Positions 7,763-14,662 of a DNA stretch of 29,291 bases are shown piece by piece. The stretch spans positions 1 through 29,291 of the forward strand of contig CAMBGW010000005.1 in NCBI GenBank assembly GCA_945866245.1. Reading direction: 5' to 3'. The notes beneath the pieces are model-generated. The model saw nothing but the letters and a program-made list of their open reading frames with translations, ran no database searches and was not told the DNA's origin. Source of the stretch: Verrucomicrobia subdivision 6 bacterium. GTDB taxonomy: Bacteria; Verrucomicrobiota; Verrucomicrobiia; Methylacidiphilales; Verrucolacustridaceae. Positions within the stretch are counted from its first letter, which is position 1. Every line of letters begins with the position of its first letter. A program made the position numbers and the translations under genes.

Positions 7763-9300
7763 GCCGCGCCAATCTGACCAGCCGTACGACCTCGGAAAGT
7801 AGCCTCGAAAACGATCGCATCGTTCGCTTCGCCCTCTTTTTGGTCACCGCTGCCGCTTCCTACTCCCTCTCCCTTTTCACCCCGGCAGGGGCAGGACCGT
7901 CCGCCTGGATCGCCGCAATTTTCGTCGTTCTCGTCCTCCCGCTGATTCTCTCGGTCGTCTTACCCGAAACACTTCAGAGAAATCGTCTCCTCGCTCTCTT
8001 TCTTTTGACCCTCATTGGAAATTTCGCCTTTATCCTCCTGCTCCTCTCCATTGCCCCTCGCTTCTCCTTTGGCGCTAGCTCCTACCTCATTCCTCCCGCA
8101 CTGGCCGCCCTTGTCCTCACGACTCTCGTCGGACCCCGCGCAGGTCTTCTTCTCATTGTCCTCTTAGGAATGGGTGAATTTTTTCTCCTTCGCCCCGATA
8201 GCCGTTACCTCATCTCCTCCCTCATCACGGGCCTAGCCGCCATCTACCTTTCTCGGAAAATCGCCCGCCGCTCCGACCTTCTCCGCGCTGGGGCCGGCCT
8301 AGGGCTGGTTGCTCTCTTCACTACCGTGATCGCCTCTGGACTCAACTTCAACCTCGCCCGCGAACTTCTCGTCACCGAGGCCCTCTCCGCCGCCGCCCTC
8401 GGTCTTCTCGGCGCCATTCTCGTCGGCGCTATCCTGCCCATTCTCGAATCTGCCTTCGATCGCACGACCGACCTCTCTTGGCTCGAACTCACCAGCCTGG
8501 ATCACCCGATTCTACGTCGCCTCTCCCTCGAGGCCCCCGGCACCTACCTCCACAGTATTCTTGTCGGTCACCTCGCCGAGGCCGCCGCCGCCGCCACCCA
8601 CTCAGCCAACCCCCGCGCCTGCCGAGCTATGGCCCTGTACCACGACATCGGCAAAATTGGCAAAGCAGAGTACTTCACAGAAAACTTTAACCCCGCCGAT
8701 CCTGACCCTCACGCCAACCTCACCCCCACCATGAGCGGTCTCATCATCTTGGCCCACGTCAAAGAAGGACTCGCTCTTGCCCGCCACCATCGTCTGCCCC
8801 GCAGAGTTCGAGAGGCCATCCGCGAACACCACGGCACCTCCCTTGTCTGGTACTTCTATCAACGCGCCCTTCAACATGAAAAAGATGCCCGCACGGGAGG
8901 CAAAATCCTCCGCCTTCGTGATGAAGATATCCCCCCCGTCAGCGAGTCCTCTTTCCGTTACTCGGGACCTGTTCCCCAATCTCCAGAAACCGCTCTCCTC
9001 TCCCTCGCCGATATGGTCGAATCCGCTTCCCGTTCTCTGGAAAAACCTACTCCGAGCGATGCCGCGAAGTTGGTCGAAAGACTTTTCACCGAACGCGAGT
9101 CGGAAGGTCATTGGAAACACTCCGGATTAACTCAGACCGAATGGCAATCGGCTCGCCGCTCCCTCGCGACTGCTTTGCAGAGTATCCTCCGCCCCCGAAT
9201 TCGTTATCCTAAAGATCGCCGTGGCCATAAAAACCATCCCCATCCACTGGAGCAATCGCCAGCGCCGCTACCGAGTCAGCCTCACGTTTCTCCGTCGTAA
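7759..9300 (+). CDS. PgpH-type 7TM-HD phosphohydrolase without the extracellular domain
   Basis: Membrane HD-domain protein of 513 residues. Several hydrophobic helices occupy about residues 20-235. The cytoplasmic HD domain follows: GTYLHSILVGHLAE (first metal His 265), ALYHDIGKIG (His295-Asp296), ILAHVKEG, IREHHGTSLVWYFY and FRYSGPVPQSPETALLSLADMVE, all diagnostic of the PgpH family, which in Listeria hydrolyses cyclic di-AMP. Full PgpH proteins are about 700 residues and carry a large extracellular 7TMR-HDED sensor before the membrane bundle; here it is missing, so only 20 residues precede the first helix. The substrate is therefore inferred from the HD domain alone. The GTG start overlaps the phoH stop by four bases and the 3' end overlaps ybeY by 80 bases. 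phoH-HD-ybeY order is a recurrent bacterial arrangement. Confidence 0.9.
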   Translation: MSRANLTSRTTSESSLENDRIVRFALFLVTAAASYSLSLFTPAGAGPSAWIAAIFVVLVLPLILSVVLPETLQRNRLLALFLLTLIGNFAFILLLLSIAPRFSFGASSYLIPPALAALVLTTLVGPRAGLLLIVLLGMGEFFLLRPDSRYLISSLITGLAAIYLSRKIARRSDLLRAGAGLGLVALFTTVIASGLNFNLARELLVTEALSAAALGLLGAILVGAILPILESAFDRTTDLSWLELTSLDHPILRRLSLEAPGTYLHSILVGHLAEAAAAATHSANPRACRAMALYHDIGKIGKAEYFTENFNPADPDPHANLTPTMSGLIILAHVKEGLALARHHRLPRRVREAIREHHGTSLVWYFYQRALQHEKDARTGGKILRLRDEDIPPVSESSFRYSGPVPQSPETALLSLADMVESASRSLEKPTPSDAAKLVERLFTERESEGHWKHSGLTQTEWQSARRSLATALQSILRPRIRYPKDRRGHKNHPHPLEQSPAPLPSQPHVSPS

Positions 9301-9640
9301 GCTCGATCGCGCGCTCCAGCGCCTTCCGGAAAATCGTCGCCAGAGACTTCCCCCTGAGCTCGGTATCGTTTTTGTTTCTCCCCAAGAAAGCGGCCGCCTT
9401 CACCAGTTTCACCTGGGCGACCCCTCCCCGGCCGATGTCTTGGCATTTCCCCATGGCGAAATCGTGGTCTGCCCTGCTGTCGCAGCGGCGCTCTGCCGGG
9501 GCCACCGCCTCAGCCTGCGTAACGAGCTCCTCACCTATATTTTGCACGGACTTCTTCACCTCATCGGCTACCGCGACTCCACTCGATTAGGAGCCGCAAC
9601 CATGCGCCGACTCCAAGCGAGTCTCCGCCGTAACTCCTAA
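9221..9640 (+). CDS. ybeY: YbeY endoribonuclease / rRNA maturation factor
   Basis: Zinc-dependent RNase acting in 16S rRNA 3'-end maturation and ribosome quality control with PhoH/YbeZ. In 139 residues it keeps the fold landmarks: PADVLAFPHGEIVV (usual TDVLSFP..GDIVI, shortened here) and the metal motif ILHGLLHLIGYRDS with His109 and His113. The canonical third ligand, in HGxLHLxGYDH, is not present; the sequence reads GYRDST, as in the GYKDKT form I associate with Bacteroidota YbeY, where Asp (here 119) may substitute. The GTG start at 9221 is chosen because KTIPIHWSNRQ matches the family's N-terminal strand; it makes an 80-base overlap with the HD gene in another frame. The Arg-rich N-terminal third would suit RNA contact. 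Confidence 0.88.
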   Translation: MAIKTIPIHWSNRQRRYRVSLTFLRRKLDRALQRLPENRRQRLPPELGIVFVSPQESGRLHQFHLGDPSPADVLAFPHGEIVVCPAVAAALCRGHRLSLRNELLTYILHGLLHLIGYRDSTRLGAATMRRLQASLRRNS

Positions 9641-9697
9641 CTGCGCCGAAACCCAACGATTTTCATATCAATCGATCCGACATCACGCTCCCGCAAA

Positions 9698-10585
9698 CTA
9701 GCGCTCGCGTCGCAGCCAAAGATTAGCCGAATCCGCCTCTTTGGGATTCACCGCGCGGACCACTCTCGAAATTTCAAAGGTTCTCTCCACTCGCGCAAAG
9801 ATCTCGGAAACTGGATCCCCATCCTCATCAATCAACTCAATCACCACTCGATGCCTGCCCTCGGCTAACCCCGCCCAGGGATGCGGATCCCGCGTGCTGA
9901 CAATCGTCTCCACCCCGCTCATCATCGCTTTCACACGATACTTGTCCTTGGCTAACGGAGCTTGATGAGTCAGAAAATCCAGCCACACCTTCCCATCCGC
10001 ATCCGGATTCACCACTCCATCCTTCGGTAGATTGACCGTGAGGTACGGCCGATCCACCGGCTGAAAGTTTGAGAAATCTTGGCGGCGGACATAGAAATCG
10101 GTGCGCGCGAAAGACTCAGGGTGAGGTAACATTTTTCCGTCCGGTTTCACCACAAATACCCTGACCGTGTGTGCCCCCGGCGCCAACCCTCGCAAAATGA
10201 CAGGCTTCAACACATTCGTATGCTCGATAGGTGAAGCATTATCCAAAATCACGTGCACTCGATGCCCATCCTCCTCAATGGTCACTTGGTCGACCCGTAC
10301 AAACACATCCACCGTTTCCCACGGCATCACCTGCCCATCCTGCGGAGACTCGATCTTCACCTTGGGCGTGTTGGAAAAAAGCCTTCCCAAGGCTGATTCA
10401 CTTTTCGGTTTCTCCGCCAGATCCGCCCGCCGAACCGTCTCCTCAACAGCCTCTGCACTTCGCACCTCCTCCTCCACTCTCTCCGCTTTTCGGACAGGCT
10501 CCTCCCCCATCTGTGCCTTGGCGAATGCCACCAGGCACCAAGCCACCCAAACGTATAGAACTTTTCTTTGCACCCCGTAAATCAT
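9698..10585 (-). CDS. Exported protein of unknown function
   Basis: Counting from the ATG at 10585 the protein has 295 residues. Residues 1-24 (MIYGVQRKVLYVWVAWCLVA and following FAKA) form a signal peptide. An imperfect charged repeat follows (VRKAERVEEEVRSAEAVEE and similar), then a beta-rich body with Ig-like or FlgD-like phrasing: KVKIESPQDGQVMPWETVDV, LRGLAPGAHTVRVFVVKPDG and GLAEGRHRVVIELIDEDG. These G-x-H-x-V-R/V-V strands resemble tandem Ig-like domains. No catalytic motif is seen and no family is named. The open frame continues upstream to 10651, but that part is basic and runs into the divergent ogg gene; a strong Shine-Dalgarno sequence seven bases before 10585 decides the start. 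It is one of the few genes here with such a site. Confidence 0.75.
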   Translation of the reverse strand: MIYGVQRKVLYVWVAWCLVAFAKAQMGEEPVRKAERVEEEVRSAEAVEETVRRADLAEKPKSESALGRLFSNTPKVKIESPQDGQVMPWETVDVFVRVDQVTIEEDGHRVHVILDNASPIEHTNVLKPVILRGLAPGAHTVRVFVVKPDGKMLPHPESFARTDFYVRRQDFSNFQPVDRPYLTVNLPKDGVVNPDADGKVWLDFLTHQAPLAKDKYRVKAMMSGVETIVSTRDPHPWAGLAEGRHRVVIELIDEDGDPVSEIFARVERTFEISRVVRAVNPKEADSANLWLRRER

Positions 10586-10592
10586 CCCACTT

Positions 10593-10599
10593 CTCCTCC
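10593..10599 (-). promoter_or_regulatory. Shine-Dalgarno sequence fixing the start at 10585
   Basis: On the minus strand GGAGGAG stands seven bases before the ATG at 10585. It selects this start over the upstream in-frame ATG at 10651 and is one of only two canonical ribosome sites in front of complete genes in this window. Confidence 0.65.
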
Positions 10600-10627
10600 A
10601 TTCCGAAACCCTTAATCTTCTCTCCTC

Positions 10628-11539
10628 ATGCCCTCTCTCTCTCTTGCGCACCCTTTAGATCTACCCTCCACCCTTCTCGGCGGGCAAAGCTTCTCTTGGA
10701 ATCCCGTCTCCCCAACTCTTTTCGCCGGGTGGATCCAATCGCAACCTGTTCAGCTCCAGATTAAAAATTACGCGCTCCACTGGGATAACCCCTCACTCTC
10801 CCACCAACAGATTCACCATTATCTTTCCCTTGATCTCGATCTTCCCGCTCTTCTCCAACCCCACCTCGCCTCCGATCCTCACCTATCCTTAGCCATCCAG
10901 AAATTTCCCGGTCTTCGCCCTCTTCGAGAGGATCCCTGGGAATGCCTCGCCAACTTTATCTGCTCCTCCTTGAAACAGATCACCCAAATCCGTCAAATCC
11001 ACGCGAACCTTCGCGCTACTTTTGGTGGACCCACCCGCCAATTCCCCTCCCCAACCACCCTCGCCCAAGCAGGAGAGAAAGCCCTCCGCCAATGCGCCCT
11101 CGGCTATCGCGCCCGCCACCTCCACGCCACCGCCCAGCGCATCGCCGACCAACCCTCCCTACTTTCCCTCCCTCATTCCCTTCCTACCCCCCAAGCCGCA
11201 GCTCATCTCGAGTCTCTTCCCGGCGTCGGCCCAAAAATCTCCCGGTGCGTTCTCCTTTATGCGTACGGTCGGTCCGACTCCTTTCCCGTCGATGTCTGGG
11301 TCGATCGTCTTCTTCGCCAACTCTACTTTCCCAAAAAAAGAAAACCCTTCCGACACGCCGACCTGGAACTTTGGTCCCAAAAACAGTTTGGCTGCCACCG
11401 TGGACTCGCCCAACTCCTCCTCTTCCACTGGTTCCGCACCCAACCCAAGCTTTCTGCCCCTCTAGACCTCGGTCACCCCACAACTCCGAAAAAAATCCGC
11501 CGCCGCCTCAAGCTGACTACTTTCCCCAAAAACAAATAA
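10628..11539 (+). CDS. ogg: 8-oxoguanine DNA glycosylase/AP lyase, OGG1 family
   Basis: Base-excision repair enzyme that removes 8-oxoguanine opposite cytosine and nicks the abasic site. The N-terminal domain has GGQSFSWNP (the OGG1 F-x-W motif) and later GLRPLREDPWECLANFICSS, the family's PLR-DP-E-LFSFICSSNN segment. The helix-hairpin-helix is LPGVGPKISRCVLLYAYG, with Lys203 matching the Schiff-base Lys249 of human OGG1, and SFPVDVWVDR holds Asp222, matching the catalytic Asp268. Length (303) is normal. It is divergent from the exported protein with only 42 bases between them. Its 3' end overlaps the antiporter gene on the other strand by 78 bases, so the two C-termini are constrained by each other. 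A -10-like TAATCT lies nine bases before the ATG. Confidence 0.9.
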   Translation: MPSLSLAHPLDLPSTLLGGQSFSWNPVSPTLFAGWIQSQPVQLQIKNYALHWDNPSLSHQQIHHYLSLDLDLPALLQPHLASDPHLSLAIQKFPGLRPLREDPWECLANFICSSLKQITQIRQIHANLRATFGGPTRQFPSPTTLAQAGEKALRQCALGYRARHLHATAQRIADQPSLLSLPHSLPTPQAAAHLESLPGVGPKISRCVLLYAYGRSDSFPVDVWVDRLLRQLYFPKKRKPFRHADLELWSQKQFGCHRGLAQLLLFHWFRTQPKLSAPLDLGHPTTPKKIRRRLKLTTFPKNK

Positions 11540-13486
11540 CTCATCCCCCAGCCGTAACACCTCCCCAGAGCCAGGCGACACCACACTTCCCTCCGCTCGC
11601 TCAATCGCTACCACCACCACCCCGCTCTTCTGCCGCAATTCCGATCCCTGCAACGTTTGCCCGATCAGCGCAGAACCCTCCCCCACCCGATACGCCCTGA
11701 CCGCCGAATCCCCAGGTAAACGCACATCCCCAGAGTCCGGTGCCGTGGCGAATGTTTCCCGAATGGTGTTTTGTCCACGGGCATAGAGTTCAACCAGTTT
11801 TTTTCGGCTGAGCAACCCGACGACTCCCAAAATCCCAAACAATCCCACCAGCACCTGCCCCGTCGGGAGCAAAGACGAACTAATCAGTACTAGATACACT
11901 CCGCCCACCACTGCCCCGACCCCGCAAAATAAAAAAGTCGCCCACTTCCGAGCCGACCCCACCTCCTCCCGACTGCCTCGTGGAAAAATCAGTTCCGAAA
12001 TCAACATAGCCAGTGCGTGGTACTTCCGCAAAAAAGCCCAACCCACAGGCAACGCCAACAGTGCTCCCCCTAGCCAAAAAAGGGGTCCACCCCACCATGC
12101 CGTCCGCACCGCCTCTGGCAGTCGCTCCCGATACGCTTCCCATAAGCCAGCCGCCGCTAAAATCGGGGCCGTCAATAATGCTAACTGAAGCCCCAACTGC
12201 CCCAGCAGTTTCCGAATGAATTCCCTCGCTAAATGATGCCGATCCCCCGGCGCCGAGCTCATACTCTTCAGCCAATTCGGATAAAATTTCCAAAAGTCGA
12301 CCAACCATCTCGGTCCCCTCACCTCCAGCCAATGGGCTGCCCCGTCTGAGCCCCGAATCAAATAAGGGGTCGTCAAAGTTGTTATCGCCGAAACCATCAC
12401 CGCCACCGAAAAAAGCCTCTGCCCCGTCATCCCTAAGGTCATTCCCAAACCAGCGATAATGAAGGAGAACTCACCAATCTGCGCCAAACTCATCCCCGCC
12501 CGCACCGCAGTCCGTAAATCTGCACCCCCCAAGAGCGCTCCTAAGGTGCTGAAAAAAATTTTTCCCCCAACCACCACCAGAGCGATTAATCCGATCTCCG
12601 CCGCCCCCCCTGGGCTCAAGGCAAAGGTGATCAACATTCCGGACGAAGTAAAAAAGATCGCACTAAAGAGATCCCTCACCGGAGCCACCATTCGCTCGAT
12701 TCGGTTGACCTCTTTGACCTCCGCCAGGACCGCCCCCACCAAGAAAGCTCCTAATGCCACGCTGAACCCCAACTTCTCTGCCAAAATAGCCCCTCCAAAA
12801 ATTAACCCTAACACGGTAATCAAAAGCACCTCCTCCATTCGGGTCCGACTCGCCATCCGAATCAGCCCAGGGACCAAAAGAAATCCCCCCACCGCCACAC
12901 TCACAAAAAATGCCGTCAGCTTGAGCAGGTTCTCCCCTATCCCCAGCCAGCTGACCGCTCCCGTCATCCCAAAACTGGTCAGCATCCCCATCATGGCGAT
13001 CGCTAAAATATCCTCCACGATCAAAACCCCGAAAACTAAACGAGCAAAACCTGGCCGTAAAAGACCCATGCTTTCCAGAACCTTTGCAATAATCGTGGTC
13101 GAGGAAATGGAGAGAATCGCCCCCAAAAAAAGCGCCTCCATCGAACTCCAGCCGAAACATCGACCCAACCATTGCCCCAAAAAAAACATTCCCGCGATCT
13201 CCACGACTGCCGCAACCACAGCCACCCCCCCAACCTCCTTCAATTTACGGAAGCTAAAATGCAATCCCACCGAGAACATCAGAAGAATCACCCCCAGCTC
13301 TGCCAACGTCCGAATCTCCTCCTCATTCGAAATCAGACGAAAAGCTGGTGTGTTCGGCCCAATCACCACCCCAGCCAGAATATAGCCCAACACCACCGGC
13401 TGCTTCAGTCTCTGGCAAATTACGGTGGCGATGGCCGCTCCAGCCAAGATTAGAGCTAAATCTTGAACAAGTTGTATGCCGTGCAT
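11462..13486 (-). CDS. CPA2-family cation/proton antiporter with C-terminal TrkA_C domain
   Basis: Integral membrane Na+/H+ or K+/H+ exchanger of 674 residues. The exchanger core starts directly after MHGIQLVQDLALILAGAA and contains the CPA2 landmarks QPVVLGYILAGVVIGP, LSISSTTIIAKVLESMG, FGVLIVEDILAIAMMG, LGAFLVGAVLAE and SLAQIGEFSFIIAGLG. A second block of hydrophobic helices lies between the core and the tail. The tail YRVGEGSALIGQTLQGSELR...VVAIERAEG...LGDELFVFGESSQL is a TrkA_C (RCK_C) ligand-sensing domain. The Rossmann RCK_N part found in KefB/KefC is absent, so regulation by NAD(H) or glutathione is not expected. The frame is open back to 13597, but 13486 is chosen: it starts the family homology, and a -10-like CAGAAT lies exactly six bases before it. 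Ion specificity cannot be read from sequence. Confidence 0.88.
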   Translation of the reverse strand: MHGIQLVQDLALILAGAAIATVICQRLKQPVVLGYILAGVVIGPNTPAFRLISNEEEIRTLAELGVILLMFSVGLHFSFRKLKEVGGVAVVAAVVEIAGMFFLGQWLGRCFGWSSMEALFLGAILSISSTTIIAKVLESMGLLRPGFARLVFGVLIVEDILAIAMMGMLTSFGMTGAVSWLGIGENLLKLTAFFVSVAVGGFLLVPGLIRMASRTRMEEVLLITVLGLIFGGAILAEKLGFSVALGAFLVGAVLAEVKEVNRIERMVAPVRDLFSAIFFTSSGMLITFALSPGGAAEIGLIALVVVGGKIFFSTLGALLGGADLRTAVRAGMSLAQIGEFSFIIAGLGMTLGMTGQRLFSVAVMVSAITTLTTPYLIRGSDGAAHWLEVRGPRWLVDFWKFYPNWLKSMSSAPGDRHHLAREFIRKLLGQLGLQLALLTAPILAAAGLWEAYRERLPEAVRTAWWGGPLFWLGGALLALPVGWAFLRKYHALAMLISELIFPRGSREEVGSARKWATFLFCGVGAVVGGVYLVLISSSLLPTGQVLVGLFGILGVVGLLSRKKLVELYARGQNTIRETFATAPDSGDVRLPGDSAVRAYRVGEGSALIGQTLQGSELRQKSGVVVVAIERAEGSVVSPGSGEVLRLGDELFVFGESSQLEAAADFFRSCGVTEV

Positions 13487-13492
13487 CGTTCG

Positions 13493-13520
13493 ATTCTGAC
13501 ACATTTTCACTCCCCGTGAA
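13493..13520 (-). promoter_or_regulatory. Putative leaderless promoter of the antiporter gene
   Basis: On the minus strand TTCACG, 16 bases, CAGAAT, then six bases to the ATG at 13486. Both hexamers match the consensus at four of six positions, so taken alone this is weak; it is listed because spacing to the ATG is the same as for other genes in the window. Confidence 0.35.
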
Positions 13521-13553
13521 CCCCGAATCCGTTTTCCACAACCCTCCCCACTT

Positions 13554-13582
13554 TTGACACCTGCCCTCCATCCCCTTATTCT
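13554..13582 (+). promoter_or_regulatory. Sigma70-type promoter, leaderless, of the IscA-like gene
   Basis: A perfect TTGACA (13554-13559), 17-base spacer and TATTCT (13577-13582) are followed by six bases and the ATG at 13589. Standard promoter geometry puts the transcription start on the start codon itself. This is the clearest promoter in the window, and it favours ATG 13589 over the in-frame GTG at 13583, which would lie upstream of the predicted RNA start. Confidence 0.7.
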
Positions 13583-13588
13583 GTGCTC

Positions 13589-13906
13589 ATGATCCAACTA
13601 ACCGATCGGGCTGCTCATCAGATTGTCCAGCTCACCTCCCAAGGGGATCCCACCCGCGGCCTTCGCCTCTTCGTCGAAAAGGGCGGGTGTGCCGGTTCCT
13701 CTTACGGAATGGCCGTTTCTCTGCCCCAACCCACCGATGAAAAGCTCGAGCATAATGGGGCCCGCCTTTTTGTCGCCGCCGAGAGTGCTCCCCTCCTCGA
13801 AGCATGCACTCTCGATTATGAAGACGAACTCACTCATACAGGATTTAAAATCGTCAATCCCAAGGCCAAGCAAACCTGCGGTTGCGGCACCTCGTTCGAG
13901 GCCTGA
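13589..13906 (+). CDS. HesB/IscA-type (A-type) iron-sulfur cluster carrier
   Basis: 105-residue A-type carrier that delivers Fe-S clusters to apo-proteins. It starts MIQLTDRAAHQIVQL as typical of IscA/ErpA/SufA, and has the three cluster-ligand cysteines at 34 (VEKGGCAGSSYG), 97 and 99 (TCGCGTSFEA). LTHTGFKIVNPKAKQTCGCG is the family's conserved C-terminal phrase. No isc or suf operon is nearby, which suits a free-standing ErpA-like housekeeping carrier, but which of the paralogues it is cannot be told from sequence alone. GTG at 13583 is an alternative start two codons upstream; the promoter geometry favours 13589. The next gene probably starts inside its 3' end. Confidence 0.92.
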   Translation: MIQLTDRAAHQIVQLTSQGDPTRGLRLFVEKGGCAGSSYGMAVSLPQPTDEKLEHNGARLFVAAESAPLLEACTLDYEDELTHTGFKIVNPKAKQTCGCGTSFEA

Positions 13907-14612
13907 ATTTCTGTCCACTCCTTGGACTCTCGCCGATGCCCTTCGCCCCGGGCTCCTCGCCGTTCGTCACTTTTACCGCGTCTTCCTCTTTTTTCAGTCA
14001 GTCGCGATCGGACTTTACTTCGCCTATGCTAACCTTCCGCCCGTCCAACAAGCAGTCGACTCCTTTGCCAACTGGAAGGCTTCTGGCGGTCTTCTCCTCT
14101 CCGGACTTCTCACCGCCGTAGCCGGCACGATTCTTCCCGAAACGGCCCGCACCATCCTTGGACCCGACCGTTCTTGGAGCGGTGAACGCCTCCGTAAACT
14201 GGCCTGCAACTTTCTCTTTTTCGGACTCAACGGCCTCCTCGTTGAGCTGTTTTATATCTTCCAAGCCTACCTTTTCGGAATTGGAGCAACCTCCAGCGTA
14301 GTCCTTCCGAAAATTCTCCTCGATTTTTTTGGCTTCATTCCGTGGTTTGCTCTTCCGATGAGTGTCAGCTACTTCCTCTGGCTCGAACTGGGATGGTCCC
14401 CTCTCCGAATCCTCCGCTCCTGGAACTGGGCCCTCTACCGCGATCGCGTCCTTCCACTTCTTTTTCCCGACTATGTCTACTGGGGGCCCATCCTTCTTTT
14501 TCTCTACGGCCTACCCCTTGCCCTCCAAGTTCCCTATTTCCTTCTCGCATTCTCAGGGTGGAGCCTCGCCTTCGTTTTTATCGGCTCCTACGGTCTGCCC
14601 TCAAAAAAATAG
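13818..14612 (+). CDS. Integral membrane protein, weakly Mpv17/PMP22-like
   Basis: 264 residues from the ATG at 13818; four or more hydrophobic segments (about LFFQSVAIGLYFAYANLPP, GGLLLSGLLTAVAGTILP, NFLFFGLNGLLVELFYI, LLFLYGLPLALQVPYFLLAF). The order R...FLFFG..G...ELFYIFQAYLFG, then KILLDFFGFIPWFALPMSVS, then a Trp-rich R-W-N-x-R-x-P segment, loosely resembles the Mpv17/PMP22 layout (R....G...P..H.WY..L, K...DQ...P). The conserved His and Gln of Mpv17 are absent, so this is a weak analogy rather than an assignment. The start is uncertain. The first hydrophobic segment begins after the IscA stop, but no ATG, GTG or TTG lies between them in frame, so ATG 13818 (89-base overlap with the IscA-like gene) or a rare codon such as CTG 13911 must be used. 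Confidence 0.65.
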   Translation: MKTNSLIQDLKSSIPRPSKPAVAAPRSRPEFLSTPWTLADALRPGLLAVRHFYRVFLFFQSVAIGLYFAYANLPPVQQAVDSFANWKASGGLLLSGLLTAVAGTILPETARTILGPDRSWSGERLRKLACNFLFFGLNGLLVELFYIFQAYLFGIGATSSVVLPKILLDFFGFIPWFALPMSVSYFLWLELGWSPLRILRSWNWALYRDRVLPLLFPDYVYWGPILLFLYGLPLALQVPYFLLAFSGWSLAFVFIGSYGLPSKK

Positions 14613-14648
14613 CCACTTGCTTCAACTTCCCTTCACTTCCGAAACCTC

Positions 14649-14654
14649 TATTCT
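14649..14654 (+). promoter_or_regulatory. Putative -10 element of the peptide transporter operon
   Basis: TATTCT lies eight bases before the ATG at 14663, giving an RNA with at most a couple of leader bases. No good -35 is seen at 16-18 bases upstream, so the call rests on the hexamer and its similarity to the other -10 elements. Confidence 0.35.
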
Positions 14655-14662
14655 AAAACCGT

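Noticed and set aside
12459..13385. 308-codon + strand frame opposite the antiporter
   Set aside because: Low-complexity Lys/Pro/Thr/Ile product that is the direct shadow of conserved CPA2 helices on the minus strand; strand-wide C bias keeps such frames open.
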